NCBI GenBank assembly: GCA_964412365.1
Contig: CAYPOI010000001.1
Span: forward strand, 1-64,000
Direction: 5' to 3'
Length of the DNA: 64,000 nt
DNA from: CAMTWZ01 sp964412365
Lineage (GTDB): Bacteria > Bacteroidota > Rhodothermia > Balneolales > HLUCCA01
Below, piece by piece: positions 51,697-61,091 of this stretch. The notes under the pieces are model-generated. The model was not told where the DNA came from. It ran no database searches and worked only from the letters and a program-made list of their open reading frames with translations. Each line of letters starts with the position of its first letter. The first letter of the stretch is position 1. The translations under genes and the position numbers were made by a program.

Positions 51697-52622
51697 GTGG
51701 CACCGCATCCATCCGTACCGTGACCGAATGCGACCCGGACGTATGGAATCGGGAACAAGACACGTTTTTCGACCGATCTGAATGGAGCCGCGTCTGGCAC
51801 GAAACGTGGCCCGAGAATTTCATCCCACGTTGTTTGGATTTCGAGATGTCGGATGGAAACCGCTATCGCATGGCCGGATGTGAGCGAAAACTAGCCAAAG
51901 GATATCTCACCGAGTTTGTATGTCCGCCAGGTGGCGCGGTATCTCGGGTTAATGGTTCCGACATTCCGTCATCCATCTTGGACTATTTGGCTAAGCGCTA
52001 CAATGGATTCCGCATAACCTGTCAATCGGCTGATTGGGTCCGTTCATCCGAATCAGGCTATGAAGTCCGTTTACAGGAAGCAGACATTGATTCAATTTTC
52101 AAGAAATCACGCGGTGGACAGTATGCTCGACGTGCTGAGAAAGACGGATTGACGATTATTTCTGAGCCTTCAGAGGAACTGACGAATGCTTTGTTTTCGA
52201 TTCACGCTCGAATGGTTGCTCATTGGAAGCAAAAAGGATTGAATACTACGGAGTATCCGGAGCGCTTCATCCGACGTCTGATCGACTGCGAATCCGTAAA
52301 ACTAAATGGCGTTCGGGATCCGGATGGTACCATATTGGCAGCCGGGCTCTTCCTCGAATCGCCTCCCTATGTCATGTCTTATTTCACGATCGCACATCCC
52401 GATTTTCGCAAAAAACGCGCACAGGAGCTTTATTTCTTCAATCGCCTCTTTCATTACAGGGCGCTAGGGTACACGATATTTGATTTTGGTCCGAGCAAGC
52501 AGTTAGACGGAGTGGAAGCATTCAAGGAAAAATTCGGAGCTACATCCTACCCCATCCGCATCATAAACAGACAAGATATGTTGCTACGCACGATGGCGGC
52601 CCTAGACCGCATCCGTCCATGA
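51693..52622 (+). CDS. GNAT/FemAB-like acyltransferase
   Basis: A 309-residue protein starting at ATG 51693 (MSGTASIRTVTECDPDVWNR). The FemAB/CelD-type GNAT fold is suggested by KKSRGGQYARRAEKDGLTI and by the C-terminal acyl-CoA site region QELYFFNRLFHYRALGYTIF with FDFGPSKQLDGVEAFKEKFG. Placed directly after an amino-sugar transaminase, it may N-acylate the 4-amino group, like WecD in E. coli; this is inference. Overlaps of four bases join it to both neighbours. Confidence 0.78.
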   Translation: MSGTASIRTVTECDPDVWNREQDTFFDRSEWSRVWHETWPENFIPRCLDFEMSDGNRYRMAGCERKLAKGYLTEFVCPPGGAVSRVNGSDIPSSILDYLAKRYNGFRITCQSADWVRSSESGYEVRLQEADIDSIFKKSRGGQYARRAEKDGLTIISEPSEELTNALFSIHARMVAHWKQKGLNTTEYPERFIRRLIDCESVKLNGVRDPDGTILAAGLFLESPPYVMSYFTIAHPDFRKKRAQELYFFNRLFHYRALGYTIFDFGPSKQLDGVEAFKEKFGATSYPIRIINRQDMLLRTMAALDRIRP

Positions 52623-54073
52623 CCCTCAAAAACCAAGTGTATTCGGGCATGAGGTGGACGGGATCGTCGCAGGTGATCACGGGTGTGATGCAATTTGTTC
52701 AGATCGCGGTGCTGGCGAACATCCTCACTCCTACTGAATTCGGTTTGATGGCCACGGTGTTGTTGTCGATGAATTTCATTTCTGCTTTTGCGGATGTGGG
52801 TGTGAGTTACGCCATCATTCAGGCAAAGGAAATGACCGATGTGCAGCGTTCCACACTGTATTGGGTGCACAATGGCATCGCGTGGTTCACGGCCATCGTG
52901 TTTTTCATGGTGGCTCCCTTCATCGCCACTCTGCTGAATGAGCCCGAACTCACCACGCTGCTGCGTTGGTCTACGTTCATGATCCCTTTTGCGGCCGCAA
53001 GCACCCAATTCCGCATGATGTTCCATCGAAACATGGAGTTTTCCATTGTGGCGAAGCAGGAAATCCTGACCACGTCCTTGAATCTGCTGATTTCAGTCGG
53101 TTTAGCATTGGCAGGATACGGGGTATGGTCGCTGCTGATCGGGTACATGATCGGGAATGTGATCGGACAATTGTGGATCCTATTTGCCGGACTCCGGTCA
53201 TGGAGGCCCTCTCTCGTATTCGATCTGACCGGACTCAAACCCGTTTTCCGTTACGGGATGTATCATTCCGGTGAAAAAATGGTTCAGTTTCTGAACATGA
53301 AGGTCGATCAGATTCTCATCACCGCCTTGCTCGGCATCCAAGCGCTCGGAATCTATAACATGGCATTGAATCTGGTGATTTATCCCATCCAGCGGATCAA
53401 CCAAGCCGTCACCCAAGTGATGTTTCCGCTGTTCGCAAAGCAGCAGGATGATAGGCAAGCCCTGCGGAACGGCTATCTGAGCTTGCTCAAAACCGTCACG
53501 CTGGTCAATGCGCCGTTGATGGTCGGCATCATGATCACAGCTCCATTGTTTATTCCGTTATTGCTTGGCGACCAATGGACTAATGCCATTGTCCTTACTC
53601 AGATTCTTGCGATTTACTCCTATCAGAAATCCACCGGAGCTCCTGCCGGCTCCCTATTGCTTGCTGTGGGCCGAACCGATCTCGGCTTCGCCTGGAATGT
53701 GTTAGCGATGGTGTTCACACTGCCTGTGATCGCCTATAGTGCCATGGTCTATGGCCTGACCGGCATTGCTTATGGATTTGTAATTCTTCATCTGTTTTTA
53801 GGGGCAGTATATTATTTCAAGGTCATCCGACCGATCATTGGTCCAGTCGGTTCTGAGTATGCCATGACCTTGGTAAAACCTGTTCTCTATGCCGCCATGA
53901 TGGGATTCACCGTCAGATTGTTAGATCAACTCCTTCCGTTCAATACCGCCATTCAATTGAGCCTTCTTGTGGTGATCGGCATCGGATTGTACACGTTTCT
54001 GCTGTTCCTGCTTGAGAAACCCATTCTGAATCGGATACGGGATATCGCGTTGCCCGACAGGACAACGGCATGA
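52619..54073 (+). CDS. Lipopolysaccharide/O-antigen flippase, MOP family
   Basis: A 484-residue protein with about 12-14 TM helices. VYSGMRWTGSSQVITGVMQ, ANILTPTEFGLMATVLL and GVWSLLIGYMIGNVIGQLW match the WzxC/MOP-type flippases. It differs from the flippase at 36381-37883, so two export routes are encoded. It overlaps both neighbours by four bases. Confidence 0.9.
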   Translation: MTLKNQVYSGMRWTGSSQVITGVMQFVQIAVLANILTPTEFGLMATVLLSMNFISAFADVGVSYAIIQAKEMTDVQRSTLYWVHNGIAWFTAIVFFMVAPFIATLLNEPELTTLLRWSTFMIPFAAASTQFRMMFHRNMEFSIVAKQEILTTSLNLLISVGLALAGYGVWSLLIGYMIGNVIGQLWILFAGLRSWRPSLVFDLTGLKPVFRYGMYHSGEKMVQFLNMKVDQILITALLGIQALGIYNMALNLVIYPIQRINQAVTQVMFPLFAKQQDDRQALRNGYLSLLKTVTLVNAPLMVGIMITAPLFIPLLLGDQWTNAIVLTQILAIYSYQKSTGAPAGSLLLAVGRTDLGFAWNVLAMVFTLPVIAYSAMVYGLTGIAYGFVILHLFLGAVYYFKVIRPIIGPVGSEYAMTLVKPVLYAAMMGFTVRLLDQLLPFNTAIQLSLLVVIGIGLYTFLLFLLEKPILNRIRDIALPDRTTA

Positions 54074-55221
54074 TGCGGATCCTACACCATACATCCGAAT
54101 GGCTTCCCAGCACCATGACGTGGCTGAAGCAACTCATCACCGACACCGATCCCTTGGTGGATAATCATGTGTTCGCTGAAATCCGTCGTGCGAACTCCCC
54201 TTCTCACGCCAATCTGCATGTCTCGCGCGAATCCAATCCGATGCGCTATTGGACATCAAGGGCCTTGAAAAAAGCGACGTTGATCCGGTACAATGGTGCC
54301 GACACTGCTCATGCGCTGCGTGTGAAACCGCATATCCTGCACTCGCATTTCGGTCATCTTGGTGCTCAGGACATCCCGCTCGCCAACACACTCGGCATCC
54401 CTCATGTGGTCTCGTTTTACGGGATGGATGTTCATCAACTGCCATATGGAGATGCGAAATGGATGCCCTTGTATCGCGACTTGTTCGCAAGTGGAGCCCA
54501 GATTCTGTGCGAAGGCGAATTCATGCGCGAATCCATCATCAAATTAGGCGCATCGCCACAACAGGTTCATGTGCATCGACTGGGTGTGGATGTGGGACGC
54601 ATCCGCTTCCAGCCCAGGAAAATCGCCGACGGTGACGGGCTTCGCATTCTGATGGCGTCCGCCTTCCGACCGAAAAAAGGCATCCCATATGGCATTGAAG
54701 CGGTAGCCAAAGCCTCGAAATCAATTCCTATCGAGTTGACAATCATCGGGGATGCGGCCGATGCGCAATCCGAGGTCGAAAAATCCCGCATCAACGCCGC
54801 CATCCACGCCTCAAACATCGGTTCCAGGATCCGCCGGGTAGGCTTCGTTCCCCACCAAGAACTGCTTTCCCAAGCCTTGGCCCACCACGTGTATCTGGCG
54901 CCAAGTGTGACCGCCATTGACGGTGATTGCGAAGGCGGCGCGCCGGTGAGCCTGATCGAGATGGGCGCGTCGGGCATGGTGATTGCCAGCTCCCGCCATT
55001 GCGACATACCGGGCGTAGTCACTCACGGCGAAACCGGGTGGTTGGCCGACGAACGAGATACCGACGCGACGGCCGCAAACCTGATCCGCATTTGGGAGAC
55101 CCGCAACGCCTGGGAACCCTCCCAAATCGCACTGCGCCAACATATCGAAGCGTCCTTTCACAACCGCTCGCAAGCTACCGAATTGGTGCGTCTGTATGAG
55201 CGATTCCGAGGTGACGCATGA
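54070..55221 (+). CDS. Glycosyltransferase family 4
   Basis: A 383-residue GT-B enzyme. HILHSHFGHLGAQDIPLA and HVVSFYGMDVHQLP form the N-terminal lobe, and HRLGVDVGRIRFQPRK with ILMASAFRPKKGIPYGIEAV opens the C-terminal lobe. The Glu-x7-Glu motif lies in DCEGGAPVSLIEMGASGM. It transfers a sugar with retention of configuration; the donor is unknown. Coupled by four-base overlaps to both neighbours. Confidence 0.9.
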   Translation: MMRILHHTSEWLPSTMTWLKQLITDTDPLVDNHVFAEIRRANSPSHANLHVSRESNPMRYWTSRALKKATLIRYNGADTAHALRVKPHILHSHFGHLGAQDIPLANTLGIPHVVSFYGMDVHQLPYGDAKWMPLYRDLFASGAQILCEGEFMRESIIKLGASPQQVHVHRLGVDVGRIRFQPRKIADGDGLRILMASAFRPKKGIPYGIEAVAKASKSIPIELTIIGDAADAQSEVEKSRINAAIHASNIGSRIRRVGFVPHQELLSQALAHHVYLAPSVTAIDGDCEGGAPVSLIEMGASGMVIASSRHCDIPGVVTHGETGWLADERDTDATAANLIRIWETRNAWEPSQIALRQHIEASFHNRSQATELVRLYERFRGDA

Positions 55222-56393
55222 AAACCGTGGTGATACTCGCTCCGTGGTGGCAAGATCCTGCGCATGTCGGAAACATCCGCCTCAAACGCCATGTTAAATG
55301 GTTTCAGGAAGCCGGTTGGCATGTGGTTTTGGTTGATTCCGGCCATGAATACGCCATTCACGACGAACCATGCCTAACGCGCATCACCATCGCAGATCCC
55401 ATCCGCATGCATGTGAAACCGTCCGAAGACGGACCTCCACCACGCAAACCCAACGCATTGCGGCGCTGGTTGGCCTATTTCCTATTGGTGCCGGATCCGT
55501 CCATTCTGTGGGCGCGGCGCGTGTTGGCCCACCCGGTGATCCGTCACACCGTGCGCACCGCCGATCTCATCACATCCTCTTCCCCGCCTGAAGCGGCGTT
55601 TCTCGCCTGTGCCACATTTTCCAAGCGCTATGGCCTCCCGTTTTGGATGGATATGCGCGATGGATGGCTCGACGAACCGCTGAAACCCTTACTTCGGTCG
55701 TCTGCCCTGCAACGGTTTCGTGAGCGGCGCTTGGAATCATGGAGTTTATCCGTTGCATCCATCATCACGGTCACTTCTGACAATTGGAAAACGATGCTTG
55801 CGGACCGATATCCTCAGTTTTCCACGAAAATGCATGTTCTGACCAACGCCGCGCCGAATCCCGTCGACTCAGAGCACACATCCCTTGCGGTTCCCGAATT
55901 ATTGTATGCCGGACGCTTATTCAGTTCTCGTCCCGAACGCCAAACACCGGATCTGAACAAGATTTTGGCGTTGCTACCTAAGCATACGTTCACCATCATC
56001 GGTCAATTGATTCCGGAAGAACATAAGCAGATCAAGCGGTTCGGATGGGGGCACATCCCGTTTATTCCCCGCAAATCCATGCTTCCGAGATTATCCGAAG
56101 CATCTGGACTCGTGTTCTTGTCCACATCTCATGGCTCCATTCCAGCGAAATGGTACGATTATTTGGCGACGGGCCGACCCATACTTGGAATCGCGACGCC
56201 CGGTTCAGCGGCGTGGGAGGCGATGTCAGGCGTCGATCATGCCTTTGCGGTGGACCCCGAGAATCCGGATAAAGACGTGCTGAAGGCGTTTTATCGAGCG
56301 TTGTCTATCGCAGAGCCTGCTTCCATCCCAACCCGCTTCAGCACGGAAACGGTACGTGCCCGATTCATGACCTTATTTGGAACGAATGAGTGA
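55218..56393 (+). CDS. Glycosyltransferase, GT-B type
   Basis: A 391-residue protein starting VVILAPWWQDPAHVGNIRLK. It has the Rossmann phrases ADLITSSSPPEAAFLACATF and PFWMDMRDGWLDEPLKPLL, and the C-terminal SIPAKWYDYLATGRPILGIA, close to the enzyme encoded at 37880-39052. It probably acts on the same kind of lipid-linked glycan as its neighbours. It overlaps the gene before by four bases and the gene after by eight. Confidence 0.83.
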   Translation: MKTVVILAPWWQDPAHVGNIRLKRHVKWFQEAGWHVVLVDSGHEYAIHDEPCLTRITIADPIRMHVKPSEDGPPPRKPNALRRWLAYFLLVPDPSILWARRVLAHPVIRHTVRTADLITSSSPPEAAFLACATFSKRYGLPFWMDMRDGWLDEPLKPLLRSSALQRFRERRLESWSLSVASIITVTSDNWKTMLADRYPQFSTKMHVLTNAAPNPVDSEHTSLAVPELLYAGRLFSSRPERQTPDLNKILALLPKHTFTIIGQLIPEEHKQIKRFGWGHIPFIPRKSMLPRLSEASGLVFLSTSHGSIPAKWYDYLATGRPILGIATPGSAAWEAMSGVDHAFAVDPENPDKDVLKAFYRALSIAEPASIPTRFSTETVRARFMTLFGTNE

Positions 56394-57288
56394 GCGTGTC
56401 GCCATATTGTTATCCACCTACAATGGGGAGCAGTGGATCGATGCCCAATTGGAATCGATAACCCGTCAGACCTGGCCGGACATCCGTCTGCACATCCGTG
56501 ATGACGGATCGACAGATGGGACACCCGGCAGGTTACGTCTCTCAGATGAACAGGTCGTGTTTGGCAATAATGTGGGTGTGTTCCGCAGTTTCATGACTTT
56601 ATTGGCCGATGCGGACGAAGCGGCGGCGTACTTCGCGTTCTGCGACCAAGATGATGTTTGGATGCCGGACAAATGCGAGCGAGCCGTGAAGCTCCTTCAA
56701 CCAATTGGAAATGACGTCCCGGCCATGGTCTACACCCGTTTGCAATACACGGATGAGGCCTTGCGAACAACGGGAACGAGTCCGATTCCGACCCAATCCG
56801 GGTTTCATACGGCCTTGGTTCAGAACCAAGCCACCGGATGCACCATCGTCATGAATGCCGCGGCTCGCAAGAAAATCTTGGAATCGGTTCCAGATTGGGC
56901 GTTGATGCACGATTGGTGGTGTTATTTGGTGGTGTCGGCATTTGGAACGGTGATCTATGATCCGCATCCGTCTATTCTTTATCGAAAACATGCCTCGAAC
57001 GTCACTCCGGCTTCCCCGAATTGGCTCTGGGAGTTGTACAACCGGTATAAGCGGTTTCGAGGCGAGGGCGACATCACCGAAAAGGTGACGGACCAGGCCC
57101 AGGAGTTTCAGAAGCGATATGGTCATGCGTTGAATGAGGAAAACAAAGCGATTCTGAATGGGTTTTTGGAAGCTCGTGGGAAAGGAGTTTGGGGACGATT
57201 GGGCTATGCCCTTCGTATGCCGGTTCGACGTAACACACCGTTCGACACGCTCATCATGCGGGTGCTCATCGTGATGGGTCGCTTTTAG
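56386..57288 (+). CDS. Glycosyltransferase family 2
   Basis: A 300-residue GT-A enzyme starting at ATG 56386 (MSERVAILLSTYNGEQW). LESITRQTWPDIRLHIRDDG and FAFCDQDDVWMPDKCERAV supply the nucleotide-binding and DxD motifs of rhamnosyl-transferase-like GT2 enzymes. It is the last gene of the plus-strand polysaccharide cluster and overlaps the 3' end of the orphan gene on the other strand by four bases. Confidence 0.9.
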   Translation: MSERVAILLSTYNGEQWIDAQLESITRQTWPDIRLHIRDDGSTDGTPGRLRLSDEQVVFGNNVGVFRSFMTLLADADEAAAYFAFCDQDDVWMPDKCERAVKLLQPIGNDVPAMVYTRLQYTDEALRTTGTSPIPTQSGFHTALVQNQATGCTIVMNAAARKKILESVPDWALMHDWWCYLVVSAFGTVIYDPHPSILYRKHASNVTPASPNWLWELYNRYKRFRGEGDITEKVTDQAQEFQKRYGHALNEENKAILNGFLEARGKGVWGRLGYALRMPVRRNTPFDTLIMRVLIVMGRF

Positions 57289-57599
57289 ACGATATCCATT
57301 TTCAGCGCGTCGAGCGCGGTATCGAGCGAGCAGGTACCGCACCGGTAGGCTTCAACCCACCAATAGACGGAACGGCGACGGGCCATCACGTGCGGATCAC
57401 GGGTGGAATACAAGCCTAAAAGTTCATCGCGGTATCCGATCACATCGACGGCGATGGAGCGCTTGAGGGTGGACGGGATGTCAGCCCAACCCATCACATC
57501 CAACATGTCGGATGCGGCCTCGATCAGCGGATCTTGGACAGTGACGGCGTGAAGGTGGTGGACTGGAGCGGTGTAAGTGGTTTTGAGTGCGGTGGACAT
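57285..57599 (-). CDS. Uncharacterised 104-residue protein
   Basis: No family is recognised. The protein is soluble, begins MSTALKTTYTAPVHHLH, and has one CxxC (CGTC) near the C-terminus plus a Trp-rich HVMARRRSVYWWVEAYRCG. The ribosome binding site AAGGAAAC upstream of ATG 57599 supports it as a real gene. It is divergent from the antiporter gene at 57701, and the palindrome at 57641-57658 lies between the starts, so the two may share control. Confidence 0.55.
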   Translation of the reverse strand: MSTALKTTYTAPVHHLHAVTVQDPLIEAASDMLDVMGWADIPSTLKRSIAVDVIGYRDELLGLYSTRDPHVMARRRSVYWWVEAYRCGTCSLDTALDALKMDIV

Positions 57600-57640
57600 C
57601 TGCGTTTCCTTGTTTGTTTAGACCAATCTACACCCCAAAA

Positions 57641-57658
57641 GTGACACCATAGTGTCAC
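57641..57658. promoter_or_regulatory. Perfect 7-bp inverted repeat between divergent genes, likely operator
   Basis: GTGACAC-CATA-GTGTCAC sits in the 101-base gap between the starts at 57599 and 57701. The 18-base length and four-base centre fit a dimeric repressor. No regulator gene is adjacent. Confidence 0.5.
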
Positions 57659-57700
57659 CACAAATCCCATCTCCTATTTTTTTTATTCCTATTTTCACCC

Positions 57701-60205
57701 ATGCCTTTTTCCCATCTGATCGACCTGCCTTTCAGCGACCCCGTGCTCATTTTCGCACTGGTGATGCTATTGATTTTATTGACTCCGTTCCTTTCACGTC
57801 GATTGAATCTACCTTCATCGGTCGGATTGATTCTCGGAGGGATGATTGTGGGTCCGAGCATGATTGGACTCCTTGCGCGAGATGAAACCATCATTCTTCT
57901 GGGCACAGTCGGTTTGCTGTATCTCATCTTTTCGGCGGGATTGTCCATCGATCTGAACCAATTCCAAAAACTTCGCAACCGGAGTCTTGGATTCGGTCTG
58001 CTATCTCTATTTCTTCCGTTCGGATTGGCCTATTTAGGCGGCATGTACATCCTCGGCTATGAATTGAATCCCGTATTGCTACTGGGTGCCATTGTGGGAT
58101 CGCATACGCTCATCGCCTATCCGCTGGCATCCAAATTGGGAATCACACGTCACCCGAGCGTGACCGTTACCATGGGTGGAACCATCGTCACCGATTTCGT
58201 CTCCCTCATGATCCTTGGTTTCGTGATCGCCGCCGAGCGCGATCCCAACATCAACCTGCAATTTTGGATCGGCTTTCTCGCATCCATCGGCCTGTTTCTC
58301 GGGTTCACCATCCTTGTGATTCCGCGCTTGGCCCGATGGTTCTTCAAAACCGTGACTGGCGAAACCGAAGCCGATTATGTTTTCTTATTGGCCATTCTTT
58401 TCGTGACCGCCTACTTGGCAAAAATCGCAGGGCTGGCTCCCATCATCGGCGCATTCATCTCCGGATTGTTGCTCAACAAGCTGGTTCCTGATTCATCCCC
58501 CCTCATGAACCGAGTGATGTTCATGGGAAATGCCCTGTTCATCCCGTTTTTTCTGATATCCGTCGGGATGTTGGTGGATGTCCAAGTCATGTCCCAGCTC
58601 GACGTTTGGTTGCTATCGGGCTTGCTGATTCTGATGGTGGTTGTCGGAAAAGGACTTGCTGCATGGATTTCGGGTGTCTTTTTCAAATTCAAGATGTCGC
58701 ACATCCTCGTGATGGCTGGCTTATCTATCCCACAGGCCGCAGCGACATTGGCCGTGACCTTGATCGGTTTCGAAATGGGTCTGTTTGATGCCCTTCTCGT
58801 GAACGCCGTTGTGATCATGATTCTACTGACCTGTCTGATCGGCCCCTCGTTGGTTGATCGTTTCGGCAGACAGATCGCCATGGAGAGCGATTCCCAATTT
58901 CAAGATGCCAGTGGTTTTCCACAACGGATCTTGGTTCCGCTGGCCAATCCGACCACAGCCGAAGCGTTGATGGATCTCGCGTTCGCGATGCGGGATAAAA
59001 AATCAGAAGAACCCGTCTATCCGCTCACGGTGGTTCGCGATGGACCGAATGTGCAAGTGGATGTGGCGGTCAGTGAAAAAATGTTGGCGCATGCGGTCAT
59101 TTATGCGGCCAGTGCGGATGTACCAGTATCGCCTGTGACCCGCGTGGACATGAATATTTCCAGCGGCATCACCCGTGCGGTGAAAGAAAGCCGCATCACG
59201 AACGTCATCATCGGTTGGAATGGTGAATCGTCTGCGACAAAAGCCATTTTTGGCGGTGTCTTGGATCAATTGCTGCATCAAGTCCGCCATATGATCATGG
59301 TGTGTAAAATGGAAAAACGCATTTCCACAGTTCGGCACATCTATTATGCAATCCCCCCGTTTGCGACATTGGAGACCGGATTCATGGAAGCGTTGCGTTA
59401 TGTGATGATCTTGGCCAATCAGATCGGTGCCGAACTCACTATCATCGGCATCGAAGAACGAATGCCCCGCATCAAGGCCTGTGTGAAATCCACTAAAGAT
59501 CCGATCAAATGCGGTTATGTGCCGATGGATCGATGGTCGGATTTGAACGACATCCTCGACCGCTACCTCACATCCGACGATCTGTTCATCCTGCAAAGCG
59601 CCAGAGAAGGAACCCTTTCTTGGAGACCTGGTTTGGATCGCATGCCCGGACTCATCGCGTCTCGTTACATGAAAACAGGATTCATCGCTATTTATCCGTC
59701 TGAAATCGGAGAACAAGTGGATGGAACTGCTGAACCGATCAAACAGACCACAACGGATGGGTTGATTGAAGATGCCTCGATCATTTTCCCATCCAAACAC
59801 GTCACGTTTGAAGACATCGTGCATGATTTGATGGTAGACTTATATCCTAAGGACCCGGATCAGGACCGAAAACGAGCAAACGAGATCGTCCAATCGAATG
59901 AGGCGTATAATTCGGAGCTCGCGCAGGGGATTGTTTTGTTGGAAGCGATCACCGACGATCAGGATGAAGCCCGATTGATGATCGCGGTGTGTGGAAAGCG
60001 CATTGACGTGCCAAAAACCACCGCACCGGTTTGTATGGTGGCGATCGTCGTGCATCCGGCCAATGAAACGGTTGAAGAGCACCTCAGACGGTTAAATGGA
60101 CTCGCGAGACGTTTGCGTCGGCCTGAGCTTGCCGAATCCTTGGGCAAAGCGAAATCCGTGGAACAGGTGATCCACCTGCTTCATCACAAAGATCAGATGG
60201 GATAA
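57701..60205 (+). CDS. CPA2-type cation:proton antiporter with C-terminal EIIA-like domain
   Basis: An 834-residue protein. Residues 15-395 hold about 12 TM helices of the KefB/NhaP-like antiporter fold (RLNLPSSVGLILGGMIVGPS, FLLAILFVTAYLAKIAGLAP). A cytoplasmic region (about 410-680) resembles two universal-stress-protein-like parts. The C-terminus (about 705-834; SELAQGIVLLEAITDDQDEA and HLRRLNGLARRLRRPELAES) looks like a PTS EIIA type 2 domain whose phospho-accepting His motif (PHG) is missing. It exchanges K+ or Na+ for H+. The gene overlaps the 3' end of folD by 13 bases. Confidence 0.85.
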   Translation: MPFSHLIDLPFSDPVLIFALVMLLILLTPFLSRRLNLPSSVGLILGGMIVGPSMIGLLARDETIILLGTVGLLYLIFSAGLSIDLNQFQKLRNRSLGFGLLSLFLPFGLAYLGGMYILGYELNPVLLLGAIVGSHTLIAYPLASKLGITRHPSVTVTMGGTIVTDFVSLMILGFVIAAERDPNINLQFWIGFLASIGLFLGFTILVIPRLARWFFKTVTGETEADYVFLLAILFVTAYLAKIAGLAPIIGAFISGLLLNKLVPDSSPLMNRVMFMGNALFIPFFLISVGMLVDVQVMSQLDVWLLSGLLILMVVVGKGLAAWISGVFFKFKMSHILVMAGLSIPQAAATLAVTLIGFEMGLFDALLVNAVVIMILLTCLIGPSLVDRFGRQIAMESDSQFQDASGFPQRILVPLANPTTAEALMDLAFAMRDKKSEEPVYPLTVVRDGPNVQVDVAVSEKMLAHAVIYAASADVPVSPVTRVDMNISSGITRAVKESRITNVIIGWNGESSATKAIFGGVLDQLLHQVRHMIMVCKMEKRISTVRHIYYAIPPFATLETGFMEALRYVMILANQIGAELTIIGIEERMPRIKACVKSTKDPIKCGYVPMDRWSDLNDILDRYLTSDDLFILQSAREGTLSWRPGLDRMPGLIASRYMKTGFIAIYPSEIGEQVDGTAEPIKQTTTDGLIEDASIIFPSKHVTFEDIVHDLMVDLYPKDPDQDRKRANEIVQSNEAYNSELAQGIVLLEAITDDQDEARLMIAVCGKRIDVPKTTAPVCMVAIVVHPANETVEEHLRRLNGLARRLRRPELAESLGKAKSVEQVIHLLHHKDQMG

Positions 60206-61089
60206 ACGGCTTTTTTTGCTGCTAGTAGCGTGTTTTTCATAAGCATGGCGACGGTCATGGGTCCAACGCCACCTGGCACAGGCGTGATCCAACTGGCTTT
60301 TTCCACAAGATTATCATAGTCCACATCCCCTACCAATTTGTATCCTTTGGGTGTGGTATGGTCGGCGATTCGGTTCATGCCCACATCCACAATCACCACT
60401 CCTTCTTTCACCATCGGAGCGGTGATGAGATTCGGTTGACCTGCAGCCACAATCAGCAGATCTGCGTTGATCGTATGGATCGTCAGATCTTTCGTGTATT
60501 TATGGCAAATCGTCGTCGTGGCTTTACCGGAGCCGGATTCATGCTCCCGAGACAACATGATCGCCATAGGCGACCCGACGATGTTACTCGCGCCCACCAC
60601 AACCGCATGTTTCGATTTGGTCTGGATACTGTACACTTTCAGCAATTCCATAATTCCGGCCGGCGTGCACGATTTGAAGCAAGGCATGCCGATAGCGAGT
60701 CGACCCACATTCATCGGATGAAATCCATCCACATCTTTTCGATGATCGATCGATTCGATCACACTCAATGGCGTGAGATGTTCGGGAAGCGGTAATTGGA
60801 CCAGAATCCCATCAATCGAGTCATCCACATTCAGTTCATGGATTCGGGCTTTGAGATCTTTTTCCGAAATCGTATCGGGCAAGGATTCCGTGTCCGATTC
60901 GATGCCCACTTCCAAGCACGCCCGCATTTTCGAGCCGACATAGGTGTGCGACGCCGGGTTATTCCCCACAAGCAGCACGTGCAATTTGGGAGCACGGTTG
61001 CCACGCGCGAGCCAATCGGCCACATCCGCTTTCACTTGCTTGCGCACATCCGCCGATACCGCCGTTCCATCAATGATATTCGCTGCCAT
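60193..61089 (-). CDS. folD: Bifunctional methylenetetrahydrofolate dehydrogenase/cyclohydrolase
   Basis: A 298-residue enzyme. The catalytic motif is YVGSKMRACLEVGIESD with the key Lys, followed by GILVQLPLPEHL, DVDGFHPMNVGRLAIG and the NADP-binding GASNIVGSPMAIMLSRE. PGGVGPMTVAMLMKNTL is the family signature near the end. It oxidises 5,10-methylene-THF to 10-formyl-THF. It lies two bases from the response-regulator gene upstream, in one operon with it. Confidence 0.96.
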   Translation of the reverse strand: MAANIIDGTAVSADVRKQVKADVADWLARGNRAPKLHVLLVGNNPASHTYVGSKMRACLEVGIESDTESLPDTISEKDLKARIHELNVDDSIDGILVQLPLPEHLTPLSVIESIDHRKDVDGFHPMNVGRLAIGMPCFKSCTPAGIMELLKVYSIQTKSKHAVVVGASNIVGSPMAIMLSREHESGSGKATTTICHKYTKDLTIHTINADLLIVAAGQPNLITAPMVKEGVVIVDVGMNRIADHTTPKGYKLVGDVDYDNLVEKASWITPVPGGVGPMTVAMLMKNTLLAAKKAVYPI

Positions 61090-61091
61090 GG

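Noticed and set aside
34234..57288. Prophage or integrative element around tRNA-Ser
   Set aside because: No integrase, attachment-site duplication or phage gene was found near the tRNA at 42162-42247.
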